Positions 7,543-17,160 of a DNA stretch of 64,000 nucleotides are shown here, in pieces; position 1 is the first letter of the stretch; every line of letters starts with the position of its first letter. The translations under genes and the position numbers were made by a program. Origin of the DNA: [Enterobacter] lignolyticus SCF1 (GTDB lineage: Bacteria > Pseudomonadota > Gammaproteobacteria > Enterobacterales > Enterobacteriaceae); the NCBI RefSeq assembly GCF_000164865.1, contig NC_014618.1:2170001-2234000 (forward strand). Reading direction: 5' to 3'. The notes beneath the pieces were generated by a model. It worked only from the letters and a program-made list of their open reading frames with translations. It ran no database searches and was not told where the DNA came from.

Positions 7543-10500
7543 ATGAGCAAATTCCTGGACCGGTTTCGCTACTTCAAGCAGAAGGGCGAAACCTTTGCCG
7601 ATGGGCACGGCCAGCTTTTAGAAACCAACCGGGACTGGGAGGATGGATACCGCCAGCGCTGGCAGCACGACAAAGTCGTCCGCTCCACCCACGGCGTCAA
7701 CTGCACCGGCTCCTGCAGCTGGAAAATTTTCGTTAAAAACGGTCTGGTGACCTGGGAAATGCAGCAGACCGACTATCCGCGTACCCGCCCGGATATGCCG
7801 AACCATGAACCTCGCGGCTGCCCGCGCGGCGCCAGCTACTCCTGGTATCTCTACAGCGCTAACCGTCTGAAATATCCGCTGATGCGCAAGCGTCTGATGA
7901 AAATGTGGCGTGAAGCGAAAGCGCAGCACAGCGACCCGGTCCACGCCTGGGCCTCCATCATTGAAGACGCCGACAAGGCAAAGAGCTTCAAACAGGCCCG
8001 CGGCCGCGGCGGTTTTGTCCGCTCCTCCTGGCAGGAAGTGAATGAGCTGATTGCCGCTTCTAACGTCTATACCGTCAAAACCTATGGCCCGGACCGCGTC
8101 GCCGGTTTCTCGCCGATCCCGGCGATGTCGATGGTCTCGTACGCCTCCGGCGCGCGCTACCTGTCGCTTATCGGCGGCACCTGCCTGAGCTTCTACGACT
8201 GGTACTGCGATCTGCCGCCGGCATCTCCGCAGACCTGGGGCGAGCAGACCGACGTACCAGAATCCGCCGACTGGTACAACTCAAGCTATATCCTGGCGTG
8301 GGGCTCTAACGTTCCGCAAACCCGTACCCCGGACGCGCACTTCTTTACCGAAGTACGCTACAAGGGCACTAAAACCGTGGCAATCACCCCGGACTATGCC
8401 GAAATCGCCAAGCTGTGCGACCTGTGGCTGGCGCCGAAGCAGGGCACCGACGCGGCGATGGCGATGGCGATGGGCCACGTGATGCTGCGCGAATTCCATC
8501 TCGACAAACCCAGCCAGTACTTTACCGATTACGTTCGTCGCTACACCGACATGCCGATGCTGGTGATGCTGGAAGCGCGCGATGGCTACTATGCCGCAGG
8601 CCGTATGCTGCGCGCCTCCGATCTGGTCGACGCGCTGGGTCAGGAAAATAACCCGGAGTGGAAAACCGTCGCCTTTGATGAAAAAGGCGAGATTCTGGCG
8701 CCAAACGGTTCCATCGGCTTCCGCTGGGGCGATAAGGGCAAGTGGAACCTCGAACAGCGCGACGGCAAGAGCGGCGAAGACGTTCAGCTGCGCCTGAGCA
8801 TGCTCGGCGGTCATGATGAGATTGCCGACGTCGGCTTCCCGTACTTTGGCGGCGACGGCACTGAACACTTCAATAAAGTCGAGCTGCAGAACGTGCTGAT
8901 GCATAAGCTGCCGGTTAAGCGCCTGCAGCTTGCCGACGGTTCAACCGCGCTGGTTACCACCGTCTATGACCTCACGATGGCCAACTATGGGCTGGATCGC
9001 GGTCTTGGCGATGAGCATTGCGCCAGCAGCTACGACGACGTTAAGGCCTATACGCCGGCCTGGGCCGAGCAGATTACCGGCGTGCCGCGCGCGCAGATTA
9101 TTCGTATCGCCCGCGAGTTTGCCGATAACGCGGACAAAACCCATGGCCGCTCGATGATCATCGTCGGCGCGGGTCTGAACCACTGGTATCACCTCGATAT
9201 GAACTATCGCGGTCTTATCAATATGCTGATTTTCTGCGGCTGCGTGGGGCAGAGCGGCGGCGGCTGGGCGCATTACGTCGGCCAGGAAAAACTGCGTCCG
9301 CAGACCGGCTGGCAGCCGCTGGCGTTTGCCCTTGACTGGCAGCGTCCGGCGCGTCACATGAACAGCACTTCCTATTTCTACAACCACTCCAGCCAGTGGC
9401 GCTATGAGTCGCTGACGGCGCAGGAGCTGCTGTCGCCGATGGCCGATAAATCCCGCTACAGCGGCAGCCTTATCGATTTCAACGTGCGGGCGGAGCGCAT
9501 GGGCTGGCTGCCGTCGGCGCCGCAGCTGGGCACTAACCCGCTGCGCATCGCGGAAGACGCGAAGAAAGCCGGAATGTCGCCGGTGGATTACACCGTGAAA
9601 TCCCTGAAGGAAGGCACGATCCGCTTTGCGGCTGAACAGCCTGAGAACGGTAAAAACCATCCGCGCAACCTGTTCATCTGGCGCTCCAACCTGCTGGGCT
9701 CGTCCGGTAAAGGTCACGAGTACATGCTGAAGTATCTGCTCGGCACTGAGCACGGTATCCAGGGGAAAGATCTCGGCAAGCAGGGCGGCGTGAAGCCGGA
9801 AGAAGTGGAATGGATAGACAACGGGCTGGACGGCAAGCTGGATCTGGTGGTGACGCTGGACTTCCGCCTGTCGAGCACCTGCCTGTACTCCGACATCGTG
9901 CTGCCGACGGCGACCTGGTACGAAAAAGACGATATGAATACCTCGGATATGCATCCGTTTATTCATCCGCTGTCTGCCGCCGTTGACCCGGCGTGGGAGT
10001 CGAAAAGCGACTGGGAGATCTACAAAGGCATCGCGAAGAAATTCTCTGAAGTGTGCGTTGGGCATCTCGGGAAAGAGACCGACGTTGTGACGCTGCCGAT
10101 TCAGCACGACTCCGCCGCCGAACTGGCGCAACCGCTGGATGTGAAGGACTGGAAAAAAGGCGAGTGCGACCTGATTCCGGGCAAAACCGCGCCGCACATT
10201 ATCGCGGTTGAGCGCGACTACCCGGCGACCTGGGAGCGCTTTACCTCCATCGGTCCGCTGATGGAGAAAATCGGCAACGGCGGTAAGGGGATTGCCTGGA
10301 ACACCCAGAGCGAAATGGACCTGCTGCGTAAGCTCAACTACACCAAGGCAGACGGCCCGGCGAAAGGCCAGCCGATGCTGAATACCGCAATTGACGCGGC
10401 GGAGATGATCCTGACCCTGGCGCCGGAAACCAACGGTCAGGTGGCGGTGAAAGCCTGGGCGGCGCTCAGCGAGTTCACCGGCCGCGACCATACGCATCTG

Positions 10501-11286
10501 GCGATCAATAAAGAAGATGAGAAGATTCGCTTTCGCGATATTCAGGCGCAGCCGCGCAAGATTATCTCCAGCCCGACCTGGTCTGGCCTCGAAGATGAGC
10601 ACGTCTCCTATAACGCCGGTTACACCAACGTTCACGAGCTGATTCCGTGGCGCACGCTCTCCGGCCGCCAGCAGCTGTATCAGGATCACCAGTGGATGCG
10701 TGACTTCGGGGAAAGCCTGCTGGTTTACCGTCCGCCAATCGACACGCGTTCGGTAAAAGCGGTGATGGGCGAGAAATCTAACGGTAACCCTGAGAAGGCG
10801 CTGAACTTCCTGACGCCGCACCAGAAGTGGGGGATCCACTCTACCTACAGCGACAACCTGCTGATGCTGACGCTGTCGCGCGGCGGCCCGATTGTCTGGA
10901 TGAGCGAAACTGACGCAAAAGAGCTGGGCATTGAGGATAACGACTGGATCGAAGTCTTCAACAGCAACGGCGCCCTGACGGCGCGAGCGGTCGTCAGCCA
11001 GCGCGTCCCGGCGGGTATGACCATGATGTACCACGCGCAGGAGCGCATTGTGAACCTGCCGGGGTCGGAGATTACCGGCCAGCGCGGCGGTATCCATAAC
11101 TCGGTCACCCGTATCAGCCCGAAACCGACGCACATGATCGGCGGCTACGCGCAGTTAGCCTACGGCTTTAACTACTACGGTACGGTGGGATCTAACCGCG
11201 ATGAGTTTGTGGTGGTACGTAAGATGAAGAACATTAACTGGTTAGACGGCGAAGGTAATGACCAGGTACAGGAGAGCGTAAAATGA
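7543..11286 (+). CDS. narG: respiratory nitrate reductase A, alpha subunit NarG
   Basis: Catalytic subunit of 1247 aa, the same length as E. coli NarG. It reduces nitrate to nitrite at a Mo-bisMGD centre on the cytoplasmic face of the NarGHI complex. The FS0 ligands H50, C54, C58 and C93 (counting Met) and the molybdenum ligand D223 (in FYDWYCDLP) are all present. There is no twin-arginine signal for export, consistent with a cytoplasmic active site. AGGAG precedes the ATG at 7543, and the stop overlaps the narH start (ATGA). Confidence 0.99.
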   Translation: MSKFLDRFRYFKQKGETFADGHGQLLETNRDWEDGYRQRWQHDKVVRSTHGVNCTGSCSWKIFVKNGLVTWEMQQTDYPRTRPDMPNHEPRGCPRGASYSWYLYSANRLKYPLMRKRLMKMWREAKAQHSDPVHAWASIIEDADKAKSFKQARGRGGFVRSSWQEVNELIAASNVYTVKTYGPDRVAGFSPIPAMSMVSYASGARYLSLIGGTCLSFYDWYCDLPPASPQTWGEQTDVPESADWYNSSYILAWGSNVPQTRTPDAHFFTEVRYKGTKTVAITPDYAEIAKLCDLWLAPKQGTDAAMAMAMGHVMLREFHLDKPSQYFTDYVRRYTDMPMLVMLEARDGYYAAGRMLRASDLVDALGQENNPEWKTVAFDEKGEILAPNGSIGFRWGDKGKWNLEQRDGKSGEDVQLRLSMLGGHDEIADVGFPYFGGDGTEHFNKVELQNVLMHKLPVKRLQLADGSTALVTTVYDLTMANYGLDRGLGDEHCASSYDDVKAYTPAWAEQITGVPRAQIIRIAREFADNADKTHGRSMIIVGAGLNHWYHLDMNYRGLINMLIFCGCVGQSGGGWAHYVGQEKLRPQTGWQPLAFALDWQRPARHMNSTSYFYNHSSQWRYESLTAQELLSPMADKSRYSGSLIDFNVRAERMGWLPSAPQLGTNPLRIAEDAKKAGMSPVDYTVKSLKEGTIRFAAEQPENGKNHPRNLFIWRSNLLGSSGKGHEYMLKYLLGTEHGIQGKDLGKQGGVKPEEVEWIDNGLDGKLDLVVTLDFRLSSTCLYSDIVLPTATWYEKDDMNTSDMHPFIHPLSAAVDPAWESKSDWEIYKGIAKKFSEVCVGHLGKETDVVTLPIQHDSAAELAQPLDVKDWKKGECDLIPGKTAPHIIAVERDYPATWERFTSIGPLMEKIGNGGKGIAWNTQSEMDLLRKLNYTKADGPAKGQPMLNTAIDAAEMILTLAPETNGQVAVKAWAALSEFTGRDHTHLAINKEDEKIRFRDIQAQPRKIISSPTWSGLEDEHVSYNAGYTNVHELIPWRTLSGRQQLYQDHQWMRDFGESLLVYRPPIDTRSVKAVMGEKSNGNPEKALNFLTPHQKWGIHSTYSDNLLMLTLSRGGPIVWMSETDAKELGIEDNDWIEVFNSNGALTARAVVSQRVPAGMTMMYHAQERIVNLPGSEITGQRGGIHNSVTRISPKPTHMIGGYAQLAYGFNYYGTVGSNRDEFVVVRKMKNINWLDGEGNDQVQESVK

Positions 11287-12821
11287 AAATTCGTTCACAA
11301 GTCGGCATGGTGCTGAATCTCGACAAATGCATCGGCTGCCACACCTGCTCAGTCACCTGTAAAAACGTCTGGACCAGCCGTGAAGGCACCGAATACGCCT
11401 GGTTCAACAACGTGGAAACCAAACCGGGCACCGGTTTCCCGACCGACTGGGAAAATCAGGAAAAATGGAAGGGCGGCTGGATCCGCAAGATCAACGGCAA
11501 GCTGCAGCCGCGCATGGGCAACCGCGCGCTGCTGCTGGGTAAAATCTTCGCCAACCCGCATCTGCCGGGGATCGACGATTACTATGAGCCGTTCGATTAC
11601 GACTACCAGAACCTGCACAACGCGCCCGCTGACAGCAAAGCGCAGCCGATTGCGCGCCCGCGCTCGCTGATTACCGGGAAGCGGCTGGATAAGATAACCG
11701 GCGGGCCAAACTGGGAAGACGATCTGGGCGGTGAGTTCGAGAAGCTGTCGAAAGACCAGAACTTCGAGAACATGCAGAAGGCGATGTACGGCCAGTTTGA
11801 AAACACCTTCATGATGTATCTGCCGCGCCTGTGCGAGCACTGCCTCAACCCGGCGTGCGTGGCGACCTGCCCGAGCGGCGCCATCTACAAGCGTGAAGAA
11901 GACGGCATTGTGCTGATCGACCAGGACAAATGCCGCGGCTGGCGGATGTGCATTACCGGCTGCCCGTACAAAAAAATCTACTTCAACTGGAAGAGCGGCA
12001 AGTCCGAGAAGTGCATCTTCTGCTACCCGCGCATTGAAGCCGGGATGCCGACCGTCTGCTCTGAAAGCTGCGTAGGCCGTATTCGCTACCTCGGCGTACT
12101 GCTGTACGACGCGGACGCGATTGAAAATGCCGCCAGCACCGAGCATGAGAAAGATCTGTACCAGCGTCAGCTGGACGTATTCCTCGATCCGCACGATCCG
12201 AAAGTGATCGCCCAGGCGCTGAAAGACGGCATTCCGCAGAGCGTGATTGACGCGGCGCAGCAGTCTCCGGTGTACAAAATGGCGATGGACTGGAAGCTGG
12301 CGCTGCCGCTGCATCCGGAATACCGCACGCTGCCGATGGTCTGGTACGTGCCGCCGCTGTCGCCGATTCAGTCTGCGGCTGATGCAGGCGAGTTGGGCGG
12401 CAATGGTATTCTGCCGGATGTGGAAAGCCTGCGTATTCCGGTTCAGTACCTGGCAAACCTGTTGACCGCAGGCGATACCCAGCCGGTGCTGCTGGCGCTG
12501 AAACGTATGCTGGCGATGCGCCACTTCAAGCGTGCGGAAACCGTTGACGGCGTCATCGATACTCGCGCCCTGCAGGAGGTGGGATTAAGCGAGGCGCAGG
12601 CCCAGGAGATGTACCGTTACCTGGCGATCGCCAACTATGAGGATCGCTTCGTGGTGCCGAGCAGCCACCGTGAACTGGCGCGCGACGCCTTCCCGGAGAA
12701 AAACGGCTGCGGCTTCAGCTTTGGCGATGGCTGCCACGGTTCGGATACCCAGTTTAACCTGTTCAACAGCCGCCGCATCGATGCCGTCGATGTGACCAGC
12801 AAAACGGAGCCGCATCCATGA
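11283..12821 (+). CDS. narH: respiratory nitrate reductase A, beta subunit NarH
   Basis: Electron-transfer subunit of 512 aa. Four ferredoxin-like clusters are visible: CIGCHTCSVTC, CEHCLNPACVATCP, CRGWRMCITGCP and CIFCYPRIEAGMPTVCSESC. In the third a Trp replaces a Cys, which is why that site holds [3Fe-4S] rather than [4Fe-4S]. It passes electrons from NarI hemes to NarG. It overlaps narG and narJ by four bases each (ATGA), so the subunits are translationally coupled. Confidence 0.99.
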   Translation: MKIRSQVGMVLNLDKCIGCHTCSVTCKNVWTSREGTEYAWFNNVETKPGTGFPTDWENQEKWKGGWIRKINGKLQPRMGNRALLLGKIFANPHLPGIDDYYEPFDYDYQNLHNAPADSKAQPIARPRSLITGKRLDKITGGPNWEDDLGGEFEKLSKDQNFENMQKAMYGQFENTFMMYLPRLCEHCLNPACVATCPSGAIYKREEDGIVLIDQDKCRGWRMCITGCPYKKIYFNWKSGKSEKCIFCYPRIEAGMPTVCSESCVGRIRYLGVLLYDADAIENAASTEHEKDLYQRQLDVFLDPHDPKVIAQALKDGIPQSVIDAAQQSPVYKMAMDWKLALPLHPEYRTLPMVWYVPPLSPIQSAADAGELGGNGILPDVESLRIPVQYLANLLTAGDTQPVLLALKRMLAMRHFKRAETVDGVIDTRALQEVGLSEAQAQEMYRYLAIANYEDRFVVPSSHRELARDAFPEKNGCGFSFGDGCHGSDTQFNLFNSRRIDAVDVTSKTEPHP

Positions 12822-13528
12822 AAGAACTGGTGATTGTCTCCCGTCTGCTGGAGTACCCGGATGCTGCCCTGTGGCAGCATCAGCAGGAGCTGTTCGAGGT
12901 GCTGGCCTGTTCGGAAAACCTGAGTAAAGAGGAGGCCCAGCGGCTCGGCGTTTTCCTGCGCGATCTGCTGGCCCAGGATCTGCTTGATGCCCAGGCCGCG
13001 TACAGCGAGCTGTTTGACCGCGGTCGGGCGACCTCTTTGCTGCTGTTTGAACATGTGCACGGGGAATCCCGCGACCGCGGCCAGGCGATGGTGGACCTGA
13101 TGGCGCAGTACGAGCGGCACGGGCTGCAGCTCGACAGCCGCGAGCTGCCGGACCACCTGCCGCTGTATCTGGAATATCTGGCGCACCTGCCGCAAGAAGA
13201 GGCGCTCGGCGGCCTGCAGGACATTGCGCCGATTCTGGCGCTGCTTAGCGCGCGCCTGCAGCAGCGTGAGAGCCGCTATGCGGCGCTGTTCGATACGCTG
13301 CTGGCGCTGGCCAGCACGCAGATCGACGGCAATAAAGTGGCGGAAAAAATCGCCGATGAAGCCCGCGACGATACCCCGCAGGCGCTGGATGCCGTCTGGG
13401 AAGAAGAGCAGGTGAAGTTCTTTGCCGAGCAGGGCTGCGGGGAATCTGAAATCACCGCGCATCAGCGTCGTTTTGCCGGTGCCGTTGCTCCGCAATATTT
13501 GAATATCTCTAACGGAGGACAGCAATAA
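12818..13528 (+). CDS. narJ: nitrate reductase assembly chaperone NarJ
   Basis: TorD/DmsD-family chaperone of 236 aa, all-helical and acidic. It binds apo-NarG for molybdenum-cofactor insertion and membrane docking and is not part of the final enzyme. The family motif (LYLEYLAHLPQEEALGGL) is clear. Start and stop codons overlap those of narH and narI. Confidence 0.98.
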   Translation: MKELVIVSRLLEYPDAALWQHQQELFEVLACSENLSKEEAQRLGVFLRDLLAQDLLDAQAAYSELFDRGRATSLLLFEHVHGESRDRGQAMVDLMAQYERHGLQLDSRELPDHLPLYLEYLAHLPQEEALGGLQDIAPILALLSARLQQRESRYAALFDTLLALASTQIDGNKVAEKIADEARDDTPQALDAVWEEEQVKFFAEQGCGESEITAHQRRFAGAVAPQYLNISNGGQQ

Positions 13529-14205
13529 TGCACTTCCTGAACATGTTCTTCTTTGATATCTACCCGTACATTGCGGGCACGGTATTCCTGGTCGGCAGCT
13601 GGCTGCGCTATGACTATGGCCAGTACACCTGGCGCGCGGCGTCCAGCCAGATGCTGGATCGTAAAGGGATGAATCTTGCATCAAACCTGTTCCATATCGG
13701 GATCCTCGGGATTTTCGCCGGCCACTTCCTCGGTATGCTGACGCCGCACTGGATGTATGAAGCGTGGCTACCGATTGCCGTGAAGCAGAAGATGGCGATG
13801 TTTGCGGGCGGCGCCTCCGGTGTGCTGTGCCTGGTGGGCGGCGTGCTGTTGCTGAAGCGTCGTCTGTTCAGCCCGCGCGTGCGCGCCACCACCACCGGCG
13901 CGGATATTCTGGTGCTTTCGGTGCTGCTTATCCAGTGCGCGCTGGGCCTGCTGACCATTCCGTTCTCCGCCCAGCATATGGACGGCAGCGAGATGATGAA
14001 GCTGGTGGAATGGGCGCAGTCCGTGGTGACCTTCCGCGGCGGCGCATCCGAACATCTGGACGGTGTGGCGTTTATCTTCCGCATCCATCTGGTGCTGGGA
14101 ATGACGCTGTTCGTGCTGTTCCCGTTCTCCCGTCTGGTGCATATCTGGAGCGTACCGGTCGAATACCTGACCCGCAGATACCAGATAGTTCGCGCCCGTC
14201 GCTAA
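13528..14205 (+). CDS. narI: respiratory nitrate reductase A, gamma subunit NarI
   Basis: Cytochrome b subunit of 225 aa with five membrane helices. It oxidises quinol at the periplasmic side and passes electrons through two b-hemes to NarH. Heme ligands H56 and H66 are in FHIGILGIFAGHFLG; the second pair is in the helix FRIHLVLGMTLFVLFPFSRLVHIW. The stop codon overlaps that of the convergent exporter gene. Confidence 0.98.
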   Translation: MHFLNMFFFDIYPYIAGTVFLVGSWLRYDYGQYTWRAASSQMLDRKGMNLASNLFHIGILGIFAGHFLGMLTPHWMYEAWLPIAVKQKMAMFAGGASGVLCLVGGVLLLKRRLFSPRVRATTTGADILVLSVLLIQCALGLLTIPFSAQHMDGSEMMKLVEWAQSVVTFRGGASEHLDGVAFIFRIHLVLGMTLFVLFPFSRLVHIWSVPVEYLTRRYQIVRARR

Positions 14206-15098
14206 TTTACTGTTTTGATACCAACCCCGCGTTCGCGGGGTTTTTTTTCGCCCCAGCCGAGGTTATTACCCGCCGCGGCGAACAAAATCAGCGCGCCGCC
14301 TGCCAGCTGCGTGATGTTCAGCGAATGCCCAAATACCATGTTATCGACAACGATCGCCACCACCGGATAGATAAACGACAGCGAGCCGGTGATGGGCGTA
14401 GGGAGCTTTTGAATAGCGCTATACAGCAGCTGGTACATGATGCCGGTATGCACAACGCCCAGCGTTAATAAAATCATCCACGGGAGGCCGTTGGTCAGTG
14501 AAGGCATATGGGCCAGCGGCAGAAGCATCACGACGCCCGTCAGCACCTGAATAAAAGCAATATGCTGCGGCGCGATGGATTTTAGCTTGCGGGTAACGAT
14601 CGCCGTCAGGGCGTAGAAAAAGGCGGCGCCGAGCGCCAGGCCGATGCCGGTGAGCCATTCACCGCCGTGCGCGCTCGTCAGCTCACTGGAGAGCAAAATC
14701 ACGACGCCGCCAAAGGCGAGGAGCAGCCAGCCCCATTTTACCAGGCTGACGCGTTCGCCCAATAACATCCCCATCATCACCAGCATAAACGGCTGGGTGT
14801 TGTAGACCACGGTGGAAAGCCCGATCGAGAGGCGTTCGTAGGCGGCGAAGAGGAGTAGCCAGTTCACCACCAGGGCGACGCCGCCGAGAATGGCCAGCGC
14901 CAGCGTGGCTTTCGTCAGCGGGCTGAACGGCTGTTTGCTCAGCCGGATGAAGACAAACAGCGCGATAGCCCCTATCAGGCAGCGCCAGAACACCACTTCC
15001 GTCACCGGCAGGCCGGAAAGCAAAACAAAGGCTCCGATTGAGCCGGAAATCACCATCGCCAGGCTCATTTGCCAGACGCCTTTTTGCATTTCGCGCAT
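14202..15098 (-). CDS. EamA/DMT-family membrane transporter
   Basis: Inner-membrane protein of 298 aa with ten predicted helices in two EamA repeats (about 7-137 and 150-285), the drug/metabolite exporter layout. The substrate is unknown; relatives export amino acids or metabolites. The ATG at 15098 is preceded by AGGAGGT, much better than any upstream start. It is divergent from an Lrp/AsnC-type gene, which suggests an amino-acid-related effector and control by that regulator. The gene pair stands between narI and the tRNA-Tyr genes, a place I do not associate with it in E. coli K-12. Confidence 0.9.
   Translation of the reverse strand: MREMQKGVWQMSLAMVISGSIGAFVLLSGLPVTEVVFWRCLIGAIALFVFIRLSKQPFSPLTKATLALAILGGVALVVNWLLLFAAYERLSIGLSTVVYNTQPFMLVMMGMLLGERVSLVKWGWLLLAFGGVVILLSSELTSAHGGEWLTGIGLALGAAFFYALTAIVTRKLKSIAPQHIAFIQVLTGVVMLLPLAHMPSLTNGLPWMILLTLGVVHTGIMYQLLYSAIQKLPTPITGSLSFIYPVVAIVVDNMVFGHSLNITQLAGGALILFAAAGNNLGWGEKKPRERGVGIKTVN
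14223..14248 (+). terminator. narGHJI intrinsic terminator inside the convergent gene
   Basis: AACCCCGC pairs with GCGGGGTT around a GTTC loop, followed by eight T (14241-14248), 18 bases past the narI stop. The element lies wholly within the last codons of the minus-strand DMT exporter gene. Confidence 0.9.
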
Positions 15099-15205
15099 CA
15101 CACACCTCCTGATTAATGCTGCTATTGTCGAAAAAGGCTGTCGGGTTTTACAGAGAGGATATAAGGTAGAATACGTTAATGACTTTTTAAAATTAGGTGA
15201 AATTG

Positions 15206-15649
15206 ATGGATAACCTTCTTGATGATATCGACCGGCGGATCCTGGCCTGCCTGGTGGAAGATGCGCGCATGTCGCTGAAGGTGCTGAGTGGCCGGATCGG
15301 GCTGACATCTCCCAGCACGGCGGAGCGTCTGAAAAGGCTGGAGGAGCGGGGCGTGATTCAGGGATATGGCGCGCGGGTGAGTCTGGCGGCGTTAGGGTAT
15401 ACCCTGCAGGCCCTGGTGCGCGTGCGGCCGCTACCGGGACTGCTGCATAAGGTGGATAAATACATTCAGGCGATGCCGGAGTGTATTGAGAGCGATAAAG
15501 TGACCGGAGAAGATTGCTTTGTCATCAGGCTGGTGGTGCGTTCGATAGCGCAGCTGGATACGCTGCTGGACGGACTGGCGGAGCATGCGCAGTGCAATAC
15601 GTCGATTGTGAAAAGCTCGCCGGTGACGCGTCGGCTGCCGCCGATGTAG
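15206..15649 (+). CDS. Lrp/AsnC-family transcriptional regulator
   Basis: 147 aa. An N-terminal winged helix-turn-helix (about 4-60; DDIDRRILACLVEDARMSLKVL, then TSPSTAERLKRLEERGVI) and a C-terminal RAM/ligand domain (about 65-145). It most likely regulates the divergent EamA exporter across a 107-base gap and responds to an amino acid. The ATG at 15206 has AGGTGA five bases upstream; an in-frame GTG at 15197 is the alternative. Confidence 0.88.
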   Translation: MDNLLDDIDRRILACLVEDARMSLKVLSGRIGLTSPSTAERLKRLEERGVIQGYGARVSLAALGYTLQALVRVRPLPGLLHKVDKYIQAMPECIESDKVTGEDCFVIRLVVRSIAQLDTLLDGLAEHAQCNTSIVKSSPVTRRLPPM

Positions 15650-15732
15650 CCGTATTTGCCGGGGGCGGTTCCTGTACGGAATCATCTAAAGCAGCAGAGT
15701 GGTTTGGCGTATTTGATATCACAGGGAAGTAA

Positions 15733-15817
<85 letters not shown>

Positions 15818-16027
15818 AGGGGTAATACACATTTTGAGGTACAGCTTGAAGATGGTGGTGGGGGAAGGATTATTCGTCGCTTCGCTCCTCACCCTTCGGG
15901 CCGTTGCCTTTGGCAACGTTCTCTCGCTGTCGCGAGAGTCGAACCTTAATCGAAGGTTCTCACCCTTCCCGATAAGTGCAAACTTCGCATTCTCTTATCG
16001 GTGTTACCACATCGCTGTGGTGAATAA
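15818..16027 (-). ncRNA. structured spacer between the tRNA-Tyr genes, with a tRNA 3'-end repeat
   Basis: This 210-base spacer is transcribed with the tRNAs. Bases 15853-15870 are an exact 18-base copy of the tRNA-Tyr 3' end. Five consecutive hairpins follow: 15902-15918, 15921-15938, 15941-15959, 15969-16001 and 16007-16020. E. coli has a similar spacer of about 209 bases, and tRNA-end repeats (rtT RNA) at the same locus. A processed by-product RNA is plausible. No convincing protein gene lies here. Confidence 0.5.
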
Positions 16028-16112
<85 letters not shown>

Positions 16113-16162
16113 ACGGGGTAATGCATTTTACTGGCCTGCTTCCATCTCGGGAAGCGGGGCGC

Positions 16163-16190
16163 ATCATATCAAATGATGCGCCGCTGTAAA
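16163..16190 (-). promoter_or_regulatory. tRNA-Tyr operon promoter with GC discriminator
   Basis: On the minus strand, -35 TTTACA (16185-16190), a 16-base spacer and -10 TATGAT (16163-16168) are followed by GCGCCCC. That GC-rich discriminator is the hallmark of ppGpp-inhibited stable-RNA promoters and closely resembles the classical E. coli tyrT promoter. The A/T-rich flank up to 16268 could hold Fis sites, which I did not resolve. Confidence 0.88.
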
Positions 16191-16268
16191 GACTTCCTTT
16201 GTGGAAACTGCATCGTTTGCGTACTTTTTACGCGTAACGTTTAAAAGCAACGCAGTAACGACGCAAAA

Positions 16269-17111
16269 TTACAGGATAATCGTACGGTTACCGTAGACGA
16301 AGACCCGTTGGGCCAGTACCTGATAAAGCGCGCGGCTGAGGACATTTTTTTCCACATCGCGACCGGCGCGCATCATGTCCTCTGCGGTATAGGTGTGGTC
16401 GACGTGAATGACGTCCTGCATGATGATCGGGCCTTCATCCAGATTGTCGTTGACGTAGTGGGCGGTAGCGCCGACGATTTTGACGCCGCGCTCGTAGGCC
16501 TGGTGGTACGGACGAGCGCCGATAAAGGCCGGCAGGAACGAATGGTGAATATTGATGATTTTATTCGGGAAGCGGGCGACAAACTCTGGGGTCAAGACGC
16601 GCATATACTTTGCCAACACCACGTAATCCGGCGCCCAGGCATCAATGGCGTCGGCCATCAGCATGTCATGCTCTTCGCGGGTGTGTCCCTCGTGGCTGAC
16701 GAGCTGGAACGGGATCTCAAAACGCTCAACCAGCGGGCGCAGCGTTTCGTGGTTACCGATAACGGCGGCGATATCAACGTCGAGACCGCCGTAGTTCGCT
16801 TTCATCAGCAGATCGCCAAGACAGTGCGCCTCTTTCGTCACCAGAATGACGATGCGACGACGGCCGGAAGGCACCAGCTCACGTACGGACCCCTCCGGCA
16901 GCGCGCTGTCGAGGTCGGCCAGCAGCGTGACGTCATTAAAAATACCCTCGAGCTCGGTGCGCATAAAGAAGCGGCCGGTGCGATGGTCAACAAACTCGTT
17001 GTTTTGCACAATGTTGAGTTCGTGTTTGTAGCAAATGTTGGTGATACGTGCGATAAGCCCTTTTTGATCGGGGCAGATAGTCCGCAGTACTTTTCGTTGT
17101 AATGAATGCAT
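16269..17111 (-). CDS. purU: formyltetrahydrofolate deformylase PurU
   Basis: 280 aa, the length of E. coli PurU. It hydrolyses 10-formyl-THF to formate and THF, supplying formate to PurT and balancing one-carbon folate pools. An N-terminal ACT domain (about 8-85) senses glycine and methionine in the E. coli enzyme. The formyltransferase-like domain carries the catalytic segment NIHHSFLPAFIGARPY and the DEGPII loop. The start is set by homology (MHSLQRKVLRTICPD); the ribosome site is weak. Confidence 0.97.
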   Translation of the reverse strand: MHSLQRKVLRTICPDQKGLIARITNICYKHELNIVQNNEFVDHRTGRFFMRTELEGIFNDVTLLADLDSALPEGSVRELVPSGRRRIVILVTKEAHCLGDLLMKANYGGLDVDIAAVIGNHETLRPLVERFEIPFQLVSHEGHTREEHDMLMADAIDAWAPDYVVLAKYMRVLTPEFVARFPNKIINIHHSFLPAFIGARPYHQAYERGVKIVGATAHYVNDNLDEGPIIMQDVIHVDHTYTAEDMMRAGRDVEKNVLSRALYQVLAQRVFVYGNRTIIL

Positions 17112-17160
17112 CTCAGGGGAAATCCTGTTGGCGGTGTTTGCTGTATTCGAATGCGTGGCG

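Noticed and set aside
8941..11133. A 730-codon open frame opposite narG
   Set aside because: Its length comes from codon bias of narG; composition is Arg/His/Gln-rich and no family is recognisable.
15818..16027. The repeated hairpins as a CRISPR array
   Set aside because: The hairpins differ in sequence, no regular spacer pattern exists and no cas genes are near.
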